Shown here in pieces: positions 31,572-43,796 of a DNA stretch of 64,000 bases. Numbering within the stretch: position 1 is the first letter of the stretch; every line of letters begins with the position of its first letter. Both the position numbers and the translations under genes were made by a program. Below the pieces are notes generated by a model. That model was not told the origin of the DNA. It worked only from the letters and a program-made list of their open reading frames with translations, and searched no databases. The stretch is from assembly GCA_963921825.1 (NCBI GenBank), contig OY997588.1, forward strand, positions 53,576,803 through 53,640,802, given 5' to 3'. This DNA is from Erodium maritimum. Its lineage: Eukaryota > Streptophyta > Magnoliopsida > Geraniales > Geraniaceae.

Positions 31572-34500
31572 TGTAATAACCACTCCCGGTCAACGCCAGT
31601 CAAATCTGCGAAAAACAGGAAAATTTAAAAAAATTTCAGCAGACACTTGATTGAACCTAAATCTGACCCCGAGGGTCATACCAGACTTAAGTTGACCCCG
31701 ATATTGACCGAAGTGAGTTCCAGGGGACTCAGGGAAACTTTCTGATCAATTTGGGAAATGTTGACTTTTCGCTGGAAAAGTCAACCGAGCGACGTTTTGG
31801 TCCATTCGAGGACCGTTTTGGATCCAAAAAGCTTATCCGTCGTTGCAGCGGTCTTAGTTGAGCCGTTTCCTTGTAGCCCGTCAAGTTTCGTAATTTCTTG
31901 GGAAAAGTGCCCGTTCGGGGCCCGAGACGGCCGAATTTCGCGAATCTGATTGGAAAATATCTAGAAGATATTTTCCTAAAAGGGTTGGGACCCACTTGCC
32001 ACATGTCACCAATGTGGTGGTGTTAGGTTTATTGGACAAAACAAGACTTGACTACTTGAGGGTTAGTTTGCTTTTTAAGTATTATTTTATTACTTTTTAA
32101 AACAAAACAAAAGGGAAGGAAAGGGTGATGTTCGGCCATATGGTTCAAAAAGGAGGAAAAATAGGTTTTAGAGAGAGATAATGAGTTAGGAGAAAAGGAG
32201 AGAAAAGAGAAGAGGCTTGGGGAATTTGTGACGTTTCTCGTTCATCAAGCCGTTGGATCGTCTCAACGATAGAAGATTCAAGCTCACACCGTCATTCTCT
32301 ACGGTGAGCACCTAACCGATTTTCGTTTTGGTACGTTTGAAATTTAGGTTTTGAGTTTAAACGGTTTGATTAAGGTTGGGTTTTGTTTAAGATTGATTTA
32401 AAGATGAATGGTTGAGGTTTGGGGTTCGTTAGGAACGTTTTGGGGCGAAAAGGAAATTTTCCTATTGTGGCCGTGTGGGGCCCACATGCTCGGGTATCGG
32501 GTTTTCGTGTTCGGGTGGTTTAGAACGTTCCCCAAGTAATTAATCTACAACCGGATCGAAATTTGGAATTAAATTGTAAAAGTTGTAATTGACGGGTTTA
32601 GAAACTTTAAACGAAAATTAAATGACTCGGAAGTCGGAATTCGATTCCGTCGAGTGCCTAGGAACCCTTGAATTATTCTAAGACCGTAGAAACGAAAACG
32701 GGATTTTTCGGAGCCTCGGAAGGGCGTTTCCAAAACCCGGGCAGATTCGCCATGTCGGGCGAATCGGGCCTTTCCGGGTCCAATATCGACAATGTCGAGT
32801 AATTGGGGAGTTTGGGAGTGATCGACATTGTCGGGGTTACTTTTGGGCGTCGGGTTTATTAAAATTCAGTTTATGCCTGCAAGCTTAAAAGAGTTTAAAA
32901 TTGTGTCCTTGTTATATCGTGCTGCAGACCGGGGAAAGGGAAAGCTAGGCGAGTGACCGAGATCACGCCAGAGCTTAATTGTGCGTTTTTGGAGAAAGCA
33001 TACGAGGTAGGGAAAAGTAACCGGATCTCGGCCCTGACTAGGGAAAGTTAATAGTAGAATTGCATGTGACACTTGAGTGTCGTGGGTTAAGTAGGTTATC
33101 GAATATTAGTAATGCATGTGACACTTGGGGTGTCGTGGGTTAAGTAGGTGATCGCAGATTGGAAATGCATGTGACACTTAGTAGTGTCGTAGGAGCAGAG
33201 ACCTTATTGATGTTAGAATTACTGGAGGCATATGACCATGCCCGGAGGTTGATTGTGAAACTGTTGATATTAGGACTGCTGGAGGCATTGGTTATGCCCA
33301 GAGGTTGTTTGTGTAATTTGTGTCTTGGGTGGCCATGAGAGCCCGTACTTTAATGTTGTGTCTTGGGTGGCCATGAGAGCCCGTGTTTTACCGTTGGTGT
33401 CTTGGGTGGCCATGAGTGCCCGTTGGGTTGTTGAACCCGTGTCTTTACTGTAGGTGTGTCTTGGGTGGCCATGAGTGACCGTGGGGTTGTTGAACCCGTG
33501 TCTTTACTGCTGGTGTTTCTTGGGTGGCCATGAGTGCCCGTGGGGTTGTTGAGCCCATGTTTTACTGTTGGTATGTCTTGGGAGGACATGAGTGCCCGTG
33601 GGGTTGTTGAGCCCGTGAGTTACTGTTGGTGTGTCTTGGGAGGCCGTGAGTGCCCGTGGGGTTGTTGAGCCCGTGAGTTATTGTCGGTGTGTCTTGGGTG
33701 GCCGTGAGTGCCCGTGGGGTTGTTGAGCCCGTGAGTTACTGTTGGTGTGTCTTAGGAGGCCATGAGAGCCCGTGTTTTACTGTTGGTGTCTTGGGTGGCC
33801 ATGAGAGCCCGTGTTTTACTGTTGGTATGTCTTGGGAGGCCGTGAGTGCCCGTGGGGTTGTTGAGCCCGTGAGTTACGGTTGGTGTGTCTTGGGAGGCCG
33901 TGAGTGCCCGTGGGGTTGTTGAGTCCGTGTTTTACTGTTGGTGTCTGGGTTGGCCATGAGTGCATGTGGAGTGTTGAACTTGTGTTGTTGCTATTTTTTG
34001 AACTTTGCTTGTGATTGTGATTGTGTTTGCCCGAGGTACGTGACCTGACTTTGTGTCGGGAAGTGGTGTGGAAATTGGCTGGCTTACGAGTTCGAGTCTC
34101 GGTAGGTTGCGAGCGTTCTTTGGCTAGCCTGATCCGTGTTCGAGTCTCGATAGGTTGTGAGCGTTTTTAGGCGATGAGAGGGCAGCTCCCCTTCCGACTA
34201 GCTATCCGAAAAGTAGCTCGGTTTATCGCCAACAGGTCGACCGCCTGGAGCCTGACAGTGATAGGCAAAGCGCGTGGGGCAGGCTCGAGCCCAGCCGGTT
34301 AGCAACCGGCACTGAGCAGCTGACAAGAATGCGATCCTTTGTGATCTTGTCTGGTATGCGATCCTTTGTGATCTTGTTTGGTGTGCGATCCTTTGTGATC
34401 TTGGGTGTTGCGTGGTTGTCTGTCGTGTCTTTGGAGGAGGTCGTCAATCGTCGTGTTAGGTCTACATAACGAGTCCGAGTGTTGAGTCGGTTGAGGAAAG

Positions 34501-34920
34501 TATCAGTGCGTGGATGTCGGTCGGGTTACTTGAGTTTAGGGATAGTGATCCCCGGTGTTGAGTTGGTTGTTGGTGTTACCGGCATTGTCTGCTAAGTATG
34601 TCGTAGTTAGTCTGTTATCCGTGGTGGTGAGCGAACGCTCACCCCTAGCTGCTTTTCCTACAAGTACCGGTCGCAGGTTGGACTAGGTGAGCTTCTGAAG
34701 CTTGAAGAGCTAGGAGCGGGATTCTGGGTTTATTTTGAGTCTATCAACGTATACCTTGCATTTTGTCCGTTTGTTGTGGGACGTACCTTTAAGTTGTAAA
34801 TGATTATTTTTGATGAACAAATGACGATTTTAAAGTAATTTATGTAAAAGGCTTCAAAATGTTTTATTGTTTTAAATGTTTGCGTCCCTAGTTCGGTTTT
34901 ACTGAAATTGGGGCGGGAAA
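31572..34920 (+). repeat. 5' LTR of gypsy G
   Basis: It begins TGTAATAACCACTCCCGG and ends in a changed terminus (ggggcgggaaa where other copies have ggggcgtgaca). It is collinear with solo LTR L2 and with 38100-40285. The minisatellite lies at about 33315-33960. Confidence 0.93.
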
Positions 34921-34923
34921 GAT

Positions 34924-34935
34924 TGGTATCAGAGC
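34924..34935 (+). promoter_or_regulatory. Primer-binding site of gypsy G
   Basis: tggtatcagagc, three bases after the LTR end, matches the initiator-Met tRNA 3' end as in most plant chromoviruses. It confirms the orientation and the LTR boundary. Confidence 0.93.
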
Positions 34936-36420
34936 TCGAGGTTTCACACCTCGGACTGTATGTCAATTAGGTGGGGAGAGTCGAGTCAGTGGAGTCCCGT
35001 CATGCGTTGGGTGCGTAGGTCGGAAACCGTGTGTAGACTCGTGATGTCTTGAGTCTTGTTTGTTTATGCGTATGTTGCAGCATTTTGTTGCTGGCATACT
35101 GATTGTGTATTGTTGCGTGAAACGTTTTTAAACTGTCGCGACTCGACTCAGGGGCGCCCCTATCGTCGAGCGTGACAGTGGTGATATCAAGTGGGTACAA
35201 TGTAGTTCGGGGACGCTTGGACCGGATTGTAACTACGTGATGTCAAGAAATGAGGTTTTTAATGAAGTGGAGAAAGTTTTAAAATTTGATTGGCCTGGTG
35301 GGCGTGTTTTGATTTTGTTTGGCCCTGTGGGCGTGTCTCGATTTTTGGTTGGCCTGGTGGGCGTGTGTTGTGTTGTTGGCCTTGTCGACTTGTGTCTGAA
35401 GTGAATGACTTGCGGTTTGGTCGGGAATTGTTGTACGTGTTGGAATTTTTTTGGTGGTTAAATTTCTGCGACGCACAAGTGTGCGGGTCGCCAGGAGAAG
35501 GATAGGATACGAGTGGCCTAGGGTAGACGTGGTGGTGTGTTAGGTGCGAAATCACTACAGCTACGGGACGGGCCATGGACCGACTTGATAGGAGACCAGG
35601 TCAGGCTCGCTGTTTTGATCCGGGAGCTGGCACGGACCGGCTGGCGTGCCGGCTTGGAAGCCAGCACGGATCGGCTGGCATACCGGCCCGGGAACCAGCA
35701 CGGCACGACTGGCGTGCCGGCCCGGAAGCTGGCACGGCCCGGCTGGCGTGCCGGCCCGGAAGGCTGCACGGTCCGGCCCACCTGCCGGACCGGTCCAGCC
35801 AGCTACTTTCAAAAAAAATGTCTTTGTTGTTTCGTTGTGCGATTAGGTTTGTGGTTGCGTGGCTGGATGTACGGTGGTGTTTGTTGTAGAGGTCGTAAGT
35901 TCGGTGTTAAGGGGTGAGGTCTTGGGTTAGAGACTCATCAATAACCTACGGTAGTAATACAGCGCCTCGGTGTGAGAGTCTCACTACGGAGAAGGGTTAG
36001 GGTTGATGCGCTGCGGCGCCATACGAACTAGTTTCCACTATGTGAACGGGTGTTTGAGGTTTCCTTCTGTGATCGGGTTTTTGGGGCATTGATAGTGTGA
36101 GCAATAATGTTTGCTTAGTTGAGAATATAATCCCTGTTTCGAGGTTTATCTTACTTGAGCGAGTACTTGAGGTGTTGTTAGCGTGAACAGTGGGACGTTT
36201 GGCATCCGGTTTTAAGGTAGTGGTTGCCCTGGTTAGATCGGTAAGTCTTTAGTGCGTTACTAGTATGCCATAATCGAATGGGTGTCCGTGGAGGTAAGCA
36301 TAACGCTCATCCCCTTTACTACTTTTCCCGCAAGGGACGAGTAGCGAACAGTGGTTTGGTTGCGGAAAGTTATAAGTAAATGCCTAGAGGACCGTGTGAG
36401 GGTTGCACTAGACCTTACCG
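34936..36420 (+). pseudogene. Gypsy G leader and decayed gag region
   Basis: By position gag should lie here, but no frame longer than about 130 residues is open and I could not recognise capsid or zinc-knuckle residues. A GC-rich 34-bp tandem array occupies 35625-35790. Bases 35880-36420 resemble the LTR 3' region in places (aggtaagcataacgctcatcc near 36294), hinting at rearrangement. Confidence 0.5.
35625..35790 (+). repeat. 34-bp GC-rich tandem repeat with palindromic core
   Basis: ctggc(g/a)t(g/a)cc starts at 35641, 35675, 35709 and 35743, a strict 34-bp period with partial units on each side. Each unit holds near-palindromic words such as ccggctggcgtgccgg. The composition is far above the surroundings in G+C. 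All three plus frames stay open across it, but this is a consequence of composition. Confidence 0.9.
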
Positions 36421-36439
36421 GAGCGACTAATGGAGTGGG

Positions 36440-36925
36440 TGTTTGGTCTCCGATTTGGGCGTCAGTTTTATTAGATACCGGTATGTCACACTCGTTTGTT
36501 CGTCGAGTTGTGCTGAGAGGTTGGGGCTGAGTTTAGAGCTGTTGAGTCCACCCTTGCGTCTAGACACGCCGGTTGGTGTGGGGTGGTGTTGACTAGGGTC
36601 GGTCGTGCCTGCGGAGTTGGAGAAACGAACCGATACAGGAGGTTCGAGAGAGGGCTCAAGAGCCCTGATGTTGGATCGAGTCCTCACCCCGAGGATCGGG
36701 TATGTTCGGAGTTGGTAGGCACGACGACGATAGTGGAGCGAGGTCTTAGAGACTGCGAGGATCCTTGAGGATCGGCAGTGACTGAGCTTGTGCGTGTACC
36801 CGTGGGAAGGATACTTACGGAATGACAACCTTTAACGTAATCTGGGGAATGGATTGGCTGACGAAGTGCCGAGCCAATACCGACTGTTACTGGCGACGAG
36901 CGATTTCAGGTGTTCTCGGATTCAT
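36440..36925 (+). pseudogene. Gypsy G aspartic protease remnant
   Basis: At 36458-36507 the frame reads ASVLLDTGMSHSFVRR; the catalytic DTG (36474-36482) is intact, as in Ty3/gypsy proteases (consensus DTGA(T/S)HSF). A second protease-to-RT linker block follows at about 36822-36880, MTTFNVIWGMDWLTKCRAN, where the family has ILGMDWL. Frames are broken between the two. The sequence then jumps to RNase H near 36925 with the whole RT domain absent. Confidence 0.8.
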
Positions 36926-37120
36926 AAGAGCTTTAAGTACATCTCTTCCCAACGAGACCTGAATGCGCGCCAACGGCTATGGATGGGACTACTCGAGGAG
37001 TACGACTTTGAGCTACACTGCCATCCGGGTAAGGTGAACGTAGTTGCCGACGCCCTGAGTAGGAAGTCGGTCTCGAGTCTTACTAGCATATCAGTCCGAG
37101 AGTGGGACATGATATGGGAA
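36925..37120 (+). pseudogene. Gypsy G RNase H tail
   Basis: The frame contains SFKYISSQRDLNARQRLWM, then LLEEYDFELHCHPGKVNVVA and DALSRKS. This is the C-terminal end of the RNase H domain in Tekay/Del-type elements ('YHPGKANVVADALSRK'). It directly follows the protease linker, so the fingers, palm and YIDD of RT were deleted. Confidence 0.88.
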
Positions 37121-37329
37121 CTGGGCACGCTCGGGTTGGAGCTAGAAGAGGTTACTAGCGGCGTGACCATGTACTTCTTGGTGACTCAGCCCACCCGGCT
37201 TGGCCGGGGGATGGAGGCAGCAGTCGGTGGATGTCAAGACGACGGAGATCCATGAGAGAGTTGCCGGGGGTGTTGAAGTCGAGGGCTGGGATCGTCGTGC
37301 TAATTGGGAGTTACGGTATCGTGGAGGTG

Positions 37330-38050
37330 TGTAGTGGAGCGGGATGCGGAGAGCGGTTGCGGAGTTAGTATCGCGGTGCCTCACTTGTCATAAGGTGAGA
37401 GCCGAACAACAGCGTCCCGCTGAATTATTGCAACCACTACCGGTTGCACAGTGGAAATGAGGGCACGTCACGATGGGTGTCGTGAGCGGTTAGCCGAGTT
37501 TGCCTACAACAACAGCTTTCATGCCAGTATCATGATGGCACCGTTCGAAGCGTTGTATGGTAGGCCTGGTCGATCGCCCGTGTGCTGGGCAGAAGTGAGG
37601 AATAAGAGTTTACTGGGTCTAGAACTGGACCGAGAGACAGCTGAGTCGGTCGTGCCGAAGCATGAGCGGTTGAAGAGTGCGCAGAGTCAGCAGGAGCTAC
37701 GCTGACAAACGGCGCCGACCTCTCGAGTCAGCAGTCGGGGGTCATGTATCCCAAGAGATGAGTCCGAAGGGTGGACATGTGCGTGTCAACCGCGGCGGAG
37801 GCGGGTTAGCCCCGCGGTGTATCGGGCCTTTCGAGGTCTTGGGTACGTCATTGAGTGGGCGGATGTCGAGGTAACAGGTGACGTCCCGTATAAGGAGAAA
37901 CCGAGGTGGGAAAGGGATCCACGAGAGCAGGTCCTGCGCGGAAAGGTTATCCGCTAAGAACTGGTGTTGTGGCGACACAACGAGGCCGAGTCGACTTGGG
38001 AACGCGAAGACGAGGTTCGCGCGAAGTACCCCGACCGGTTCGACTCCTGA
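37330..38050 (+). pseudogene. Gypsy G integrase remnants and chromodomain-like end
   Basis: The integrase zinc-finger tail is seen at 37350-37455: VSRCLTCHKVRAEQQRPAEL. The catalytic core with its first two Asp is missing. The next block, at 37480-37700, is RLAEFAYNNSFHASIMMAPF, EALYGRPGRSPVCWAEV and RLKSAQSQQE. A frameshifted tail reads SYADKRRRPLE and RCIGPFEVLG. The last stretch, ending with tga near 38049, reads LVLWRHNEAESTWEREDEVR, the usual end of a chromodomain-bearing integrase. Integrase with a chromodomain targets chromatin; this remnant cannot function. Confidence 0.85.
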
Positions 38051-38087
38051 AGTGCGTTGTTTTAAATTTCCCGGACGAAATTCCTTT

Positions 38088-38099
38088 AAGGGGGTAGAT
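38088..38099 (+). promoter_or_regulatory. Polypurine tract of gypsy G
   Basis: aagggggtagat directly precedes the 3' LTR TGTAATTACC and fits the plus-strand primer position. Confidence 0.85.
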
Positions 38100-40285
38100 T
38101 GTAATTACCACTCCCGGTCAACGCCAGTCAAATCTGCGAAAAACAGGAAAATTTAAAAAAATTCAGCAGACACTTGATTGAACCTAAATCTGACCCCGAG
38201 GGTCATACCGGACTTAAGTTGACCCCGATATTGACCGAAGTGAGTTCCAGGGGACTCAGAGCAACTTTCTAATCAATTTGGGATATGTTGACTTTTCGCT
38301 GGAAAAGTCAACCGAGCGACGTTTTGGTCCATTCGAGGACCGTTTTGGATCCAAAAAGCTTAGTCGTCATCGCAGCGGTCTTAGTTGATCCGTTTCCTTG
38401 TAGCCCGTCAAGTTTCGTAATTTTTGGGAAAAGTGCCCGTTCGGGGCCCGAGATGGCCGAATTTCGCGAATCTGATTGGAAAATATCTAGAAGATATTTT
38501 CCAAAAAGGGTTGGGACCCACTTGCCACATGTCACCAATGTGGTGGTGTTAGGTTTATTGGACAAAACAAGACTTGACTACTTGAGGGTTTATTGGACAA
38601 AAGAAGATTCAAGCTCACACCGTCATTCTCTACGGTGAGCACCTAACCGATTTTCGTTTTGGTACGTTTGAAATTTAGGGTTTGAGTTTAAACGGTTTGA
38701 TTAAGGTTGGGTTTTGTTTAAGATTGGTTTAAAGATGAATGCCTTAGATTATTCTAAGACCGTAGAAACGAAAACGGGAATTTTCGGAGCCCTGGAAGGG
38801 CGTTTCCAAAACCCGGGCAGATTCGCCATGTCGGGCGAATCGGGCCTTTCCTGGTCCAATATCGACAATGTCGAGTAATTGGGGAGTTTGGGAGTGATCG
38901 ACATTGTCGGGGTTACTTTTGGGCGTCGAGTTTATTAAAATTCAGTTTATGCCTGCAAGCTTAAAAGAGTTTAAAATTGTGCCCTTGATAGATCGTGCTG
39001 CAAACCGAGGAAAGGGAAAGCTAGGCGAGTGACCGAGATCACGCCGGAGCTTAATTGTGCGCTTTTGGAGAAAGCATACGAGGTAGGGAAAAGTAGACGG
39101 ATCTCGGCACTGACTAGGGAAAGTTAACAGTAGCACTGCATGTGACACTTGGGTGTCGTGGGTTAAGTAGGTTATCGAATATTAGTAATGCATGTGACAC
39201 TTGGGGTGTCGTGGGTTAAGTAGGTGATCGAAGATTGGAAATGCATGTGACACTTAGTAGTGTCGTAGGAGCAGAGAACTTATCGATGTTAGAATTACTG
39301 GAGGCATATGACCATGCCCGAAGGTTGATTGTGAACTTATCGAGATTAGGAGTACTGGAGGCATATGACCATGCCCGGAGGTTGATTGTGAAACTGTTGA
39401 TATTAGGACTGCTGGAGGCATTGGTTATACCCGGAGGTTGTTTGTGTAATTTGTGTCTTGGGTGGCCATGAGAGCCCGTACTTTACTATTGTGTCTTGGG
39501 TGGCCATGAGAGCCCGTGTTTTACCGTTGGTGTCTTGGGTGGCCATGAGTGCCCGTGGGGTTGTTGAACCCGTGTCTTTACTGTGGGTGTGTCTTGGGTG
39601 GCCATGAGTGCCCATGGGGTTATTGAACCCGTGTCTTTACTGCTGGTGTGTCTTGGGTGGCCATGAGTGCCCGTGAGGTTGTTGAGCCCGTGTTTTACTG
39701 TTGGTATGTCTTAGGAGGCCATGAGTGCCCGTGGGGTTGTTGAGCCCGTGAGTTACTGTTGGTGTGTCTTGGGAGGCCGTGAGTGCCCGTGGGGTTGTTG
39801 AGCCCGTGAGTTATTTTCGGTGTGTCTTGGGTGGCCGTGAGTGCCCGTGGGGTTGTTGAGCCCGTGAGTTACTATTGGTGTGTCTTGGGAGGCCATGAGA
39901 GCCCATGTTTTACTGTTGCTGTCTAGGGTGGCCATGAGAGCCCGTGTTTTACTGTTGGTATGTCTTGGGAGGCCGTGATTGCCCGTGGGGTTGTTGAGCC
40001 CATGAGTTACGGTTGGTGTGTCTTAGGAAGCCGTGAGTGCTCGTGGGGTTGTTGAGTCCGTGTTTTACTGTTGGTGTCTTGGGTGGCCATGAGTGCCTGT
40101 GGAGTGTTGAACCTGTGTTGGTACTATTTGTTGAACTTTGATTGTGATTGTGATTGTGTTTGCCCGAGGTTAGTGACCCGACTTTGTGTCGGGAAGTGGT
40201 GTGGAATTTGGTTGGCTTACGAGTTCGAGTCTCGGTAAGTTGCGAGCGTTCTTTGGCTAGCCTGATCCGTGTTCGAGTCTCGATA
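38100..40285 (+). repeat. Truncated 3' LTR of gypsy G
   Basis: Homologous to 31572-34160. Compared with the 5' LTR it has internal deletions near 38597 (about 210 bp) and near 38740 (about 260 bp). It ends at 'gttcgagtctcgata', after which LTR D sequence follows. About 750 bp of the LTR 3' end are missing. The minisatellite is at about 39450-40110. Confidence 0.9.
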
Positions 40286-40609
40286 TCTTAATCCCTTTGT
40301 CATCGATATCTTGATCAAATATAAGGCATAGGATCGCTATCGTTTAGGTTCTTGATCTTAAGTAGACTACAAGTGATAACTCATTATCGATTCGCATGGC
40401 CATGCACTTCTGCAGTCTCACTTATCAAGGGGACCAAACGATAGCTCTCATATTTACATGAGTGGCAAATCCCTTATTAGTCGCTCACATTCCTCACATA
40501 GACAATTATGTACTAAACAACAATACTTATTGTTGCCCGGTTAAAGACAACGTTGAATTGCGTCAAGACACACAACCACCTATGTAGAAATCCATGACGA
40601 CTATAAGGT
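40286..40609 (-). mobile_element. LTR D, copy 2, middle piece
   Basis: It starts with tcttaatccctttgtcatcg, shared with 22727-22746, and continues to the target-site copy caaag (40610-40614) of copia B. It resumes at 62809. No gene. Confidence 0.6.
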
Positions 40610-40614
40610 CAAAG

Positions 40615-42292
40615 TGTTAGTCTTAGTGCCTGTATTTCAATCCTAAATGTCCAAATGTATATATCATCGTTAGCAATAAAATTAAAGCGGTTTTATATTA
40701 CTTATGTGTTGGAGTAATATATCAATGTGTGCTCTGATCTATGCCCACCATGCGAATAGAACCATAGATCGAGATAGATCACACTCGATGGGTCCCTGGT
40801 CAACAAAGCTTCACTAGAAGCGACTAATATAAAAAATGGTTGTTTATGACTTACATTCTGTTAGTCATTGGAATGAGATTCCAGAGTCTAATCATAGATA
40901 TCATGTGGGACATGATATTAGACGACCCGACATGAATATGAGCCATAGATCAAGTCATGAACATATTCATTGTCGTAGCTTGTCATGTATCCTTAGACCA
41001 AGGAGTCTTTGAGACTGTTATGCAGTAAACAACTGAGTTTGACATGATCCTAACGTTGTCCGTAATAGGGCTTCCATAACAGTCAGGATTGGCTTGCGGA
41101 CGGACTGCATGAGTGACACGAAAGACAGCTAAGGGATTTACCCCTCATACTACGGTATGAGAAAGATATTGGTTCTCGGATGCTTGATCGAGAGTGACTG
41201 AAAGAATAGCATGGTCATGCACATGATATTGTGTATCATATATTCAGTCATCTCACATATCAAGGCACAGTGATTGAGAATAATAAGGATGACGGCTATA
41301 TGCCTTATCTCAATCAGGATATCGGAGATAAAAGGATAATGATAGGGACGACGGAAAGGTTAGAATCGATAAGGCCTATTCGTTATGTAGTGTCAGGAAA
41401 TACTAAGGGTCACTTAAATAGGATCAAGTAAAATGGGATTTTACATTGATCTATTAACATGCATAAACCTAAGGGTCACACCAGAGAGTAAAACTCATTG
41501 ACACATTTATAGAGAATGGCCAAAAGGGAGTTGTCTCGGGACATGAACAAAACTGGGTTTTGGGTCATGTGCCCATAAGTGAATAGGACTTTACGGATCA
41601 AGACAAGTCTTGGAGTCTTGGGATTGATCGCGTCGGATAATGTTGGACATTTCTGGTATGGAAGGCTTGGAGGCGATGAGCGAATCGCATGACCTCGTTG
41701 GAAATAGCCACGGGCCATGTTCCAAGAGCCCCATGAAGGGCCCATGCAACCAAGTCCCATGGAACTAATTAATCAAGCCTTGATTAATTAGTACTAAGTA
41801 AGCAAGACAAGGATTAAGATGTTGGTGATTCACCACCTAACCCCATCTTGTCTAGTCATACTTTGTCCGATTTACACCTTACTTGTCACCATACTTGTCT
41901 CATGCCTTTAGTTGCACAAGTATGGGGGTTGTTATGTTTAAGTCATCTTTTTTCAACATAACAAATACAAAACAAGAATAGGAAACACAACTTCTCCCCC
42001 CTCTCCCTTGCAATTTCGGCCAAGGCAAGCTCTCACCTCCATTTTTGTGTTCTTGAGTTCTCAAAGAGAAGAACTATGTGGCTTTGATTCCCATGTGGAT
42101 ACGTAGGCGTCTTAGAGACTCAAGCCAATCATTCGTTACCTGATGTTCTTGTTCTGGTAAGAAATAGTGCTGAATTTTTCTCTTGTAAATCCATTCGTTG
42201 TTAGTTGTTTCATGGTTGTAATCATCTCTTGATTTTTCACTGATTTTTCGCTTCAATTTGGTTCATCTCCAACCCTATCTCGAGACCCAACA
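40615..42292 (+). repeat. 5' LTR of copia B
   Basis: TGTTAGTCTTAGTGCC to CGAGACCCAACA, 1678 bp, collinear with the copia A LTR but with many substitutions and small indels. It is followed by the primer-binding site tggtatcagagc at 42294-42305. Confidence 0.95.
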
Positions 42293-42293
42293 G

Positions 42294-43796
42294 TGGTATC
42301 AGAGCGGTGCTACCTTCGGGATTCACAAGATGGTGTTGAAAGTTTCGATTTTGACATGTTAATTTTCCAAATTGTTTGATAGCATGTTTTAAATTCTTGT
42401 TTATGGATTTAATGCATGTAAAAGGAATTTTTGAAAATTATTTCAAATCTGGAAGTTTTGAAAAAGTTTGATTTTTCGGGTCTCGGAAGCGGGACTCTCA
42501 GGGAGCCGAAACCGGGACCGAACGAGGCTCCGTTGGACGGAGTTAGGCCAAGCATGACCATTGGATGGTCAATATGCCGGGCCAAACAGTTTTGTTAGTC
42601 ATGACGAGTTTGGAACCGTCTTGACAAACTCGAAAATCAAATGTTCAAAAGTTTCATTTTTGAACAGTTTCGATAAACCGAGCATTAAAAAATTTCAAAA
42701 CTTCGCTATTAAATAAAACCGGAAAATCACATAATGTTTGATAACATGATTGTTTTATAACACGATGTCTGATGTGATGTTGGCATGGTGTACATAATAG
42801 CCCCGAGCTCGTTTTAATTATTTATCACTTTTCCCGGCCTGCGAGCCGTTAGAGTTAGCGTGTAATTATTTGTAATATTTATTTATTCCAGACCTGCGAC
42901 TCGTATATTAAATTGTAATATTTTTCTCAAGACGAAGAAAGGGCGAAAATGTCATTTGGTGGCTTTCGGGTGTTGGCATCGGCTTGGAGTCGATGGAGCT
43001 CAAGAAGCTAGTGGGAGTTAGTTTAGGGGTCTATTATGTGCACATTTATCGCTTTATGCTTGGTTTAGTTTATGCATGATTAATTCTATGTGTTTTAGAA
43101 TTGCATGCTTTAACTTTATTTATCGAGCATATCACCTCACATGCAAAGATAAAATTGGAATTTTAATCATTATTTATGAGCCCTTAGAACTGTCATTGCA
43201 TTGGATATAGTTGACGGGTTCAAAGTAAGAATTACATTGGATGTAATTTGAGCCATCATTGCATTTGGAATGGAGTTGATGTGCTTATCGCATCTAGGAT
43301 GTGCCAAAGTTTTAAACACAACTGGACAAGTAAAAACGGGTCATGTCCGATACCTCCCAATTATCAACACCTTACTACCTCCCCGTCCTATGGGTGTCGT
43401 GCGCATTAGCGGAGCATCCATGGGAAAGCGGGGTAGTAGGTTTGGACGACATATGTGGGTGTCGTGCGCATTAGCGAAGCACCTACATAGTGACTGGACA
43501 TAGTTGAAAATTGGTGGACCCGACTACGATTCTCAGCCTGAGGTTCAGCTAGGGTAACAGATAGGGTAAGCCGTGTACATAAGTACATACCCTAGCCAAG
43601 AGTCATATTGGATGTGATTGGATGGAGTCCTACCTACACAGCTCGATTAAGTGGTGAGCATTAGTTCAACTTAATCGAGTGAATCAAAGATCTTGGTTTC
43701 AGATTCTAAAGGTTTAGAATCGATTGTTGGTGTTTAAGCTTGATCTTCATAAAATTTATTCAGTTTACTGATTGAATTTTGTATGTTTTAGATCAA
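42294..43796 (+). other. Primer-binding site and untranslated leader of copia B
   Basis: tggtatcagagc at 42294-42305 is the initiator-Met tRNA site. The following leader is collinear with 6631-8173 of copia A, including the duplicated gggtgtcgtgcgcattagcg word at about 43391 and 43456. No long frame is present. Confidence 0.85.

Larger units (their letters stand above)
31572..40285 (+). mobile_element. Gypsy element G: internally deleted, truncated 3' LTR
   Basis: A chromovirus-type Ty3/gypsy element: 5' LTR 31572-34920, Met-tRNA primer site at 34924, a decayed interior of only 3.2 kb, a polypurine tract (aagggggtaga, 38088-38098), and a 3' LTR starting at 38100 that stops abruptly at about 40285. 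RT, most of RNase H and the integrase core are missing. The right junction enters LTR D about 115 bp further on than the left one, so a deletion removed the last 750 bp or so of the 3' LTR plus flank. The target-site duplication is lost with it. Tekay/Del affinity is tentative, resting on integrase and chromodomain-like C-terminal residues. Confidence 0.9.

Noticed and set aside
33350..33922. Open frames across the LTR minisatellite (both strands), also at 26277-26738, 27154-27550, 39403-39935, 47193-47760 and 60886-61119
   Set aside because: Products of in-register 39/58-bp repeats within gypsy LTRs; the same peptides recur in each LTR and carry no domain.
35537..35917. Three overlapping plus frames through the 34-bp GC-rich array as a gag gene
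   Set aside because: All frames are open because of composition, and no capsid or zinc-knuckle residues are seen.
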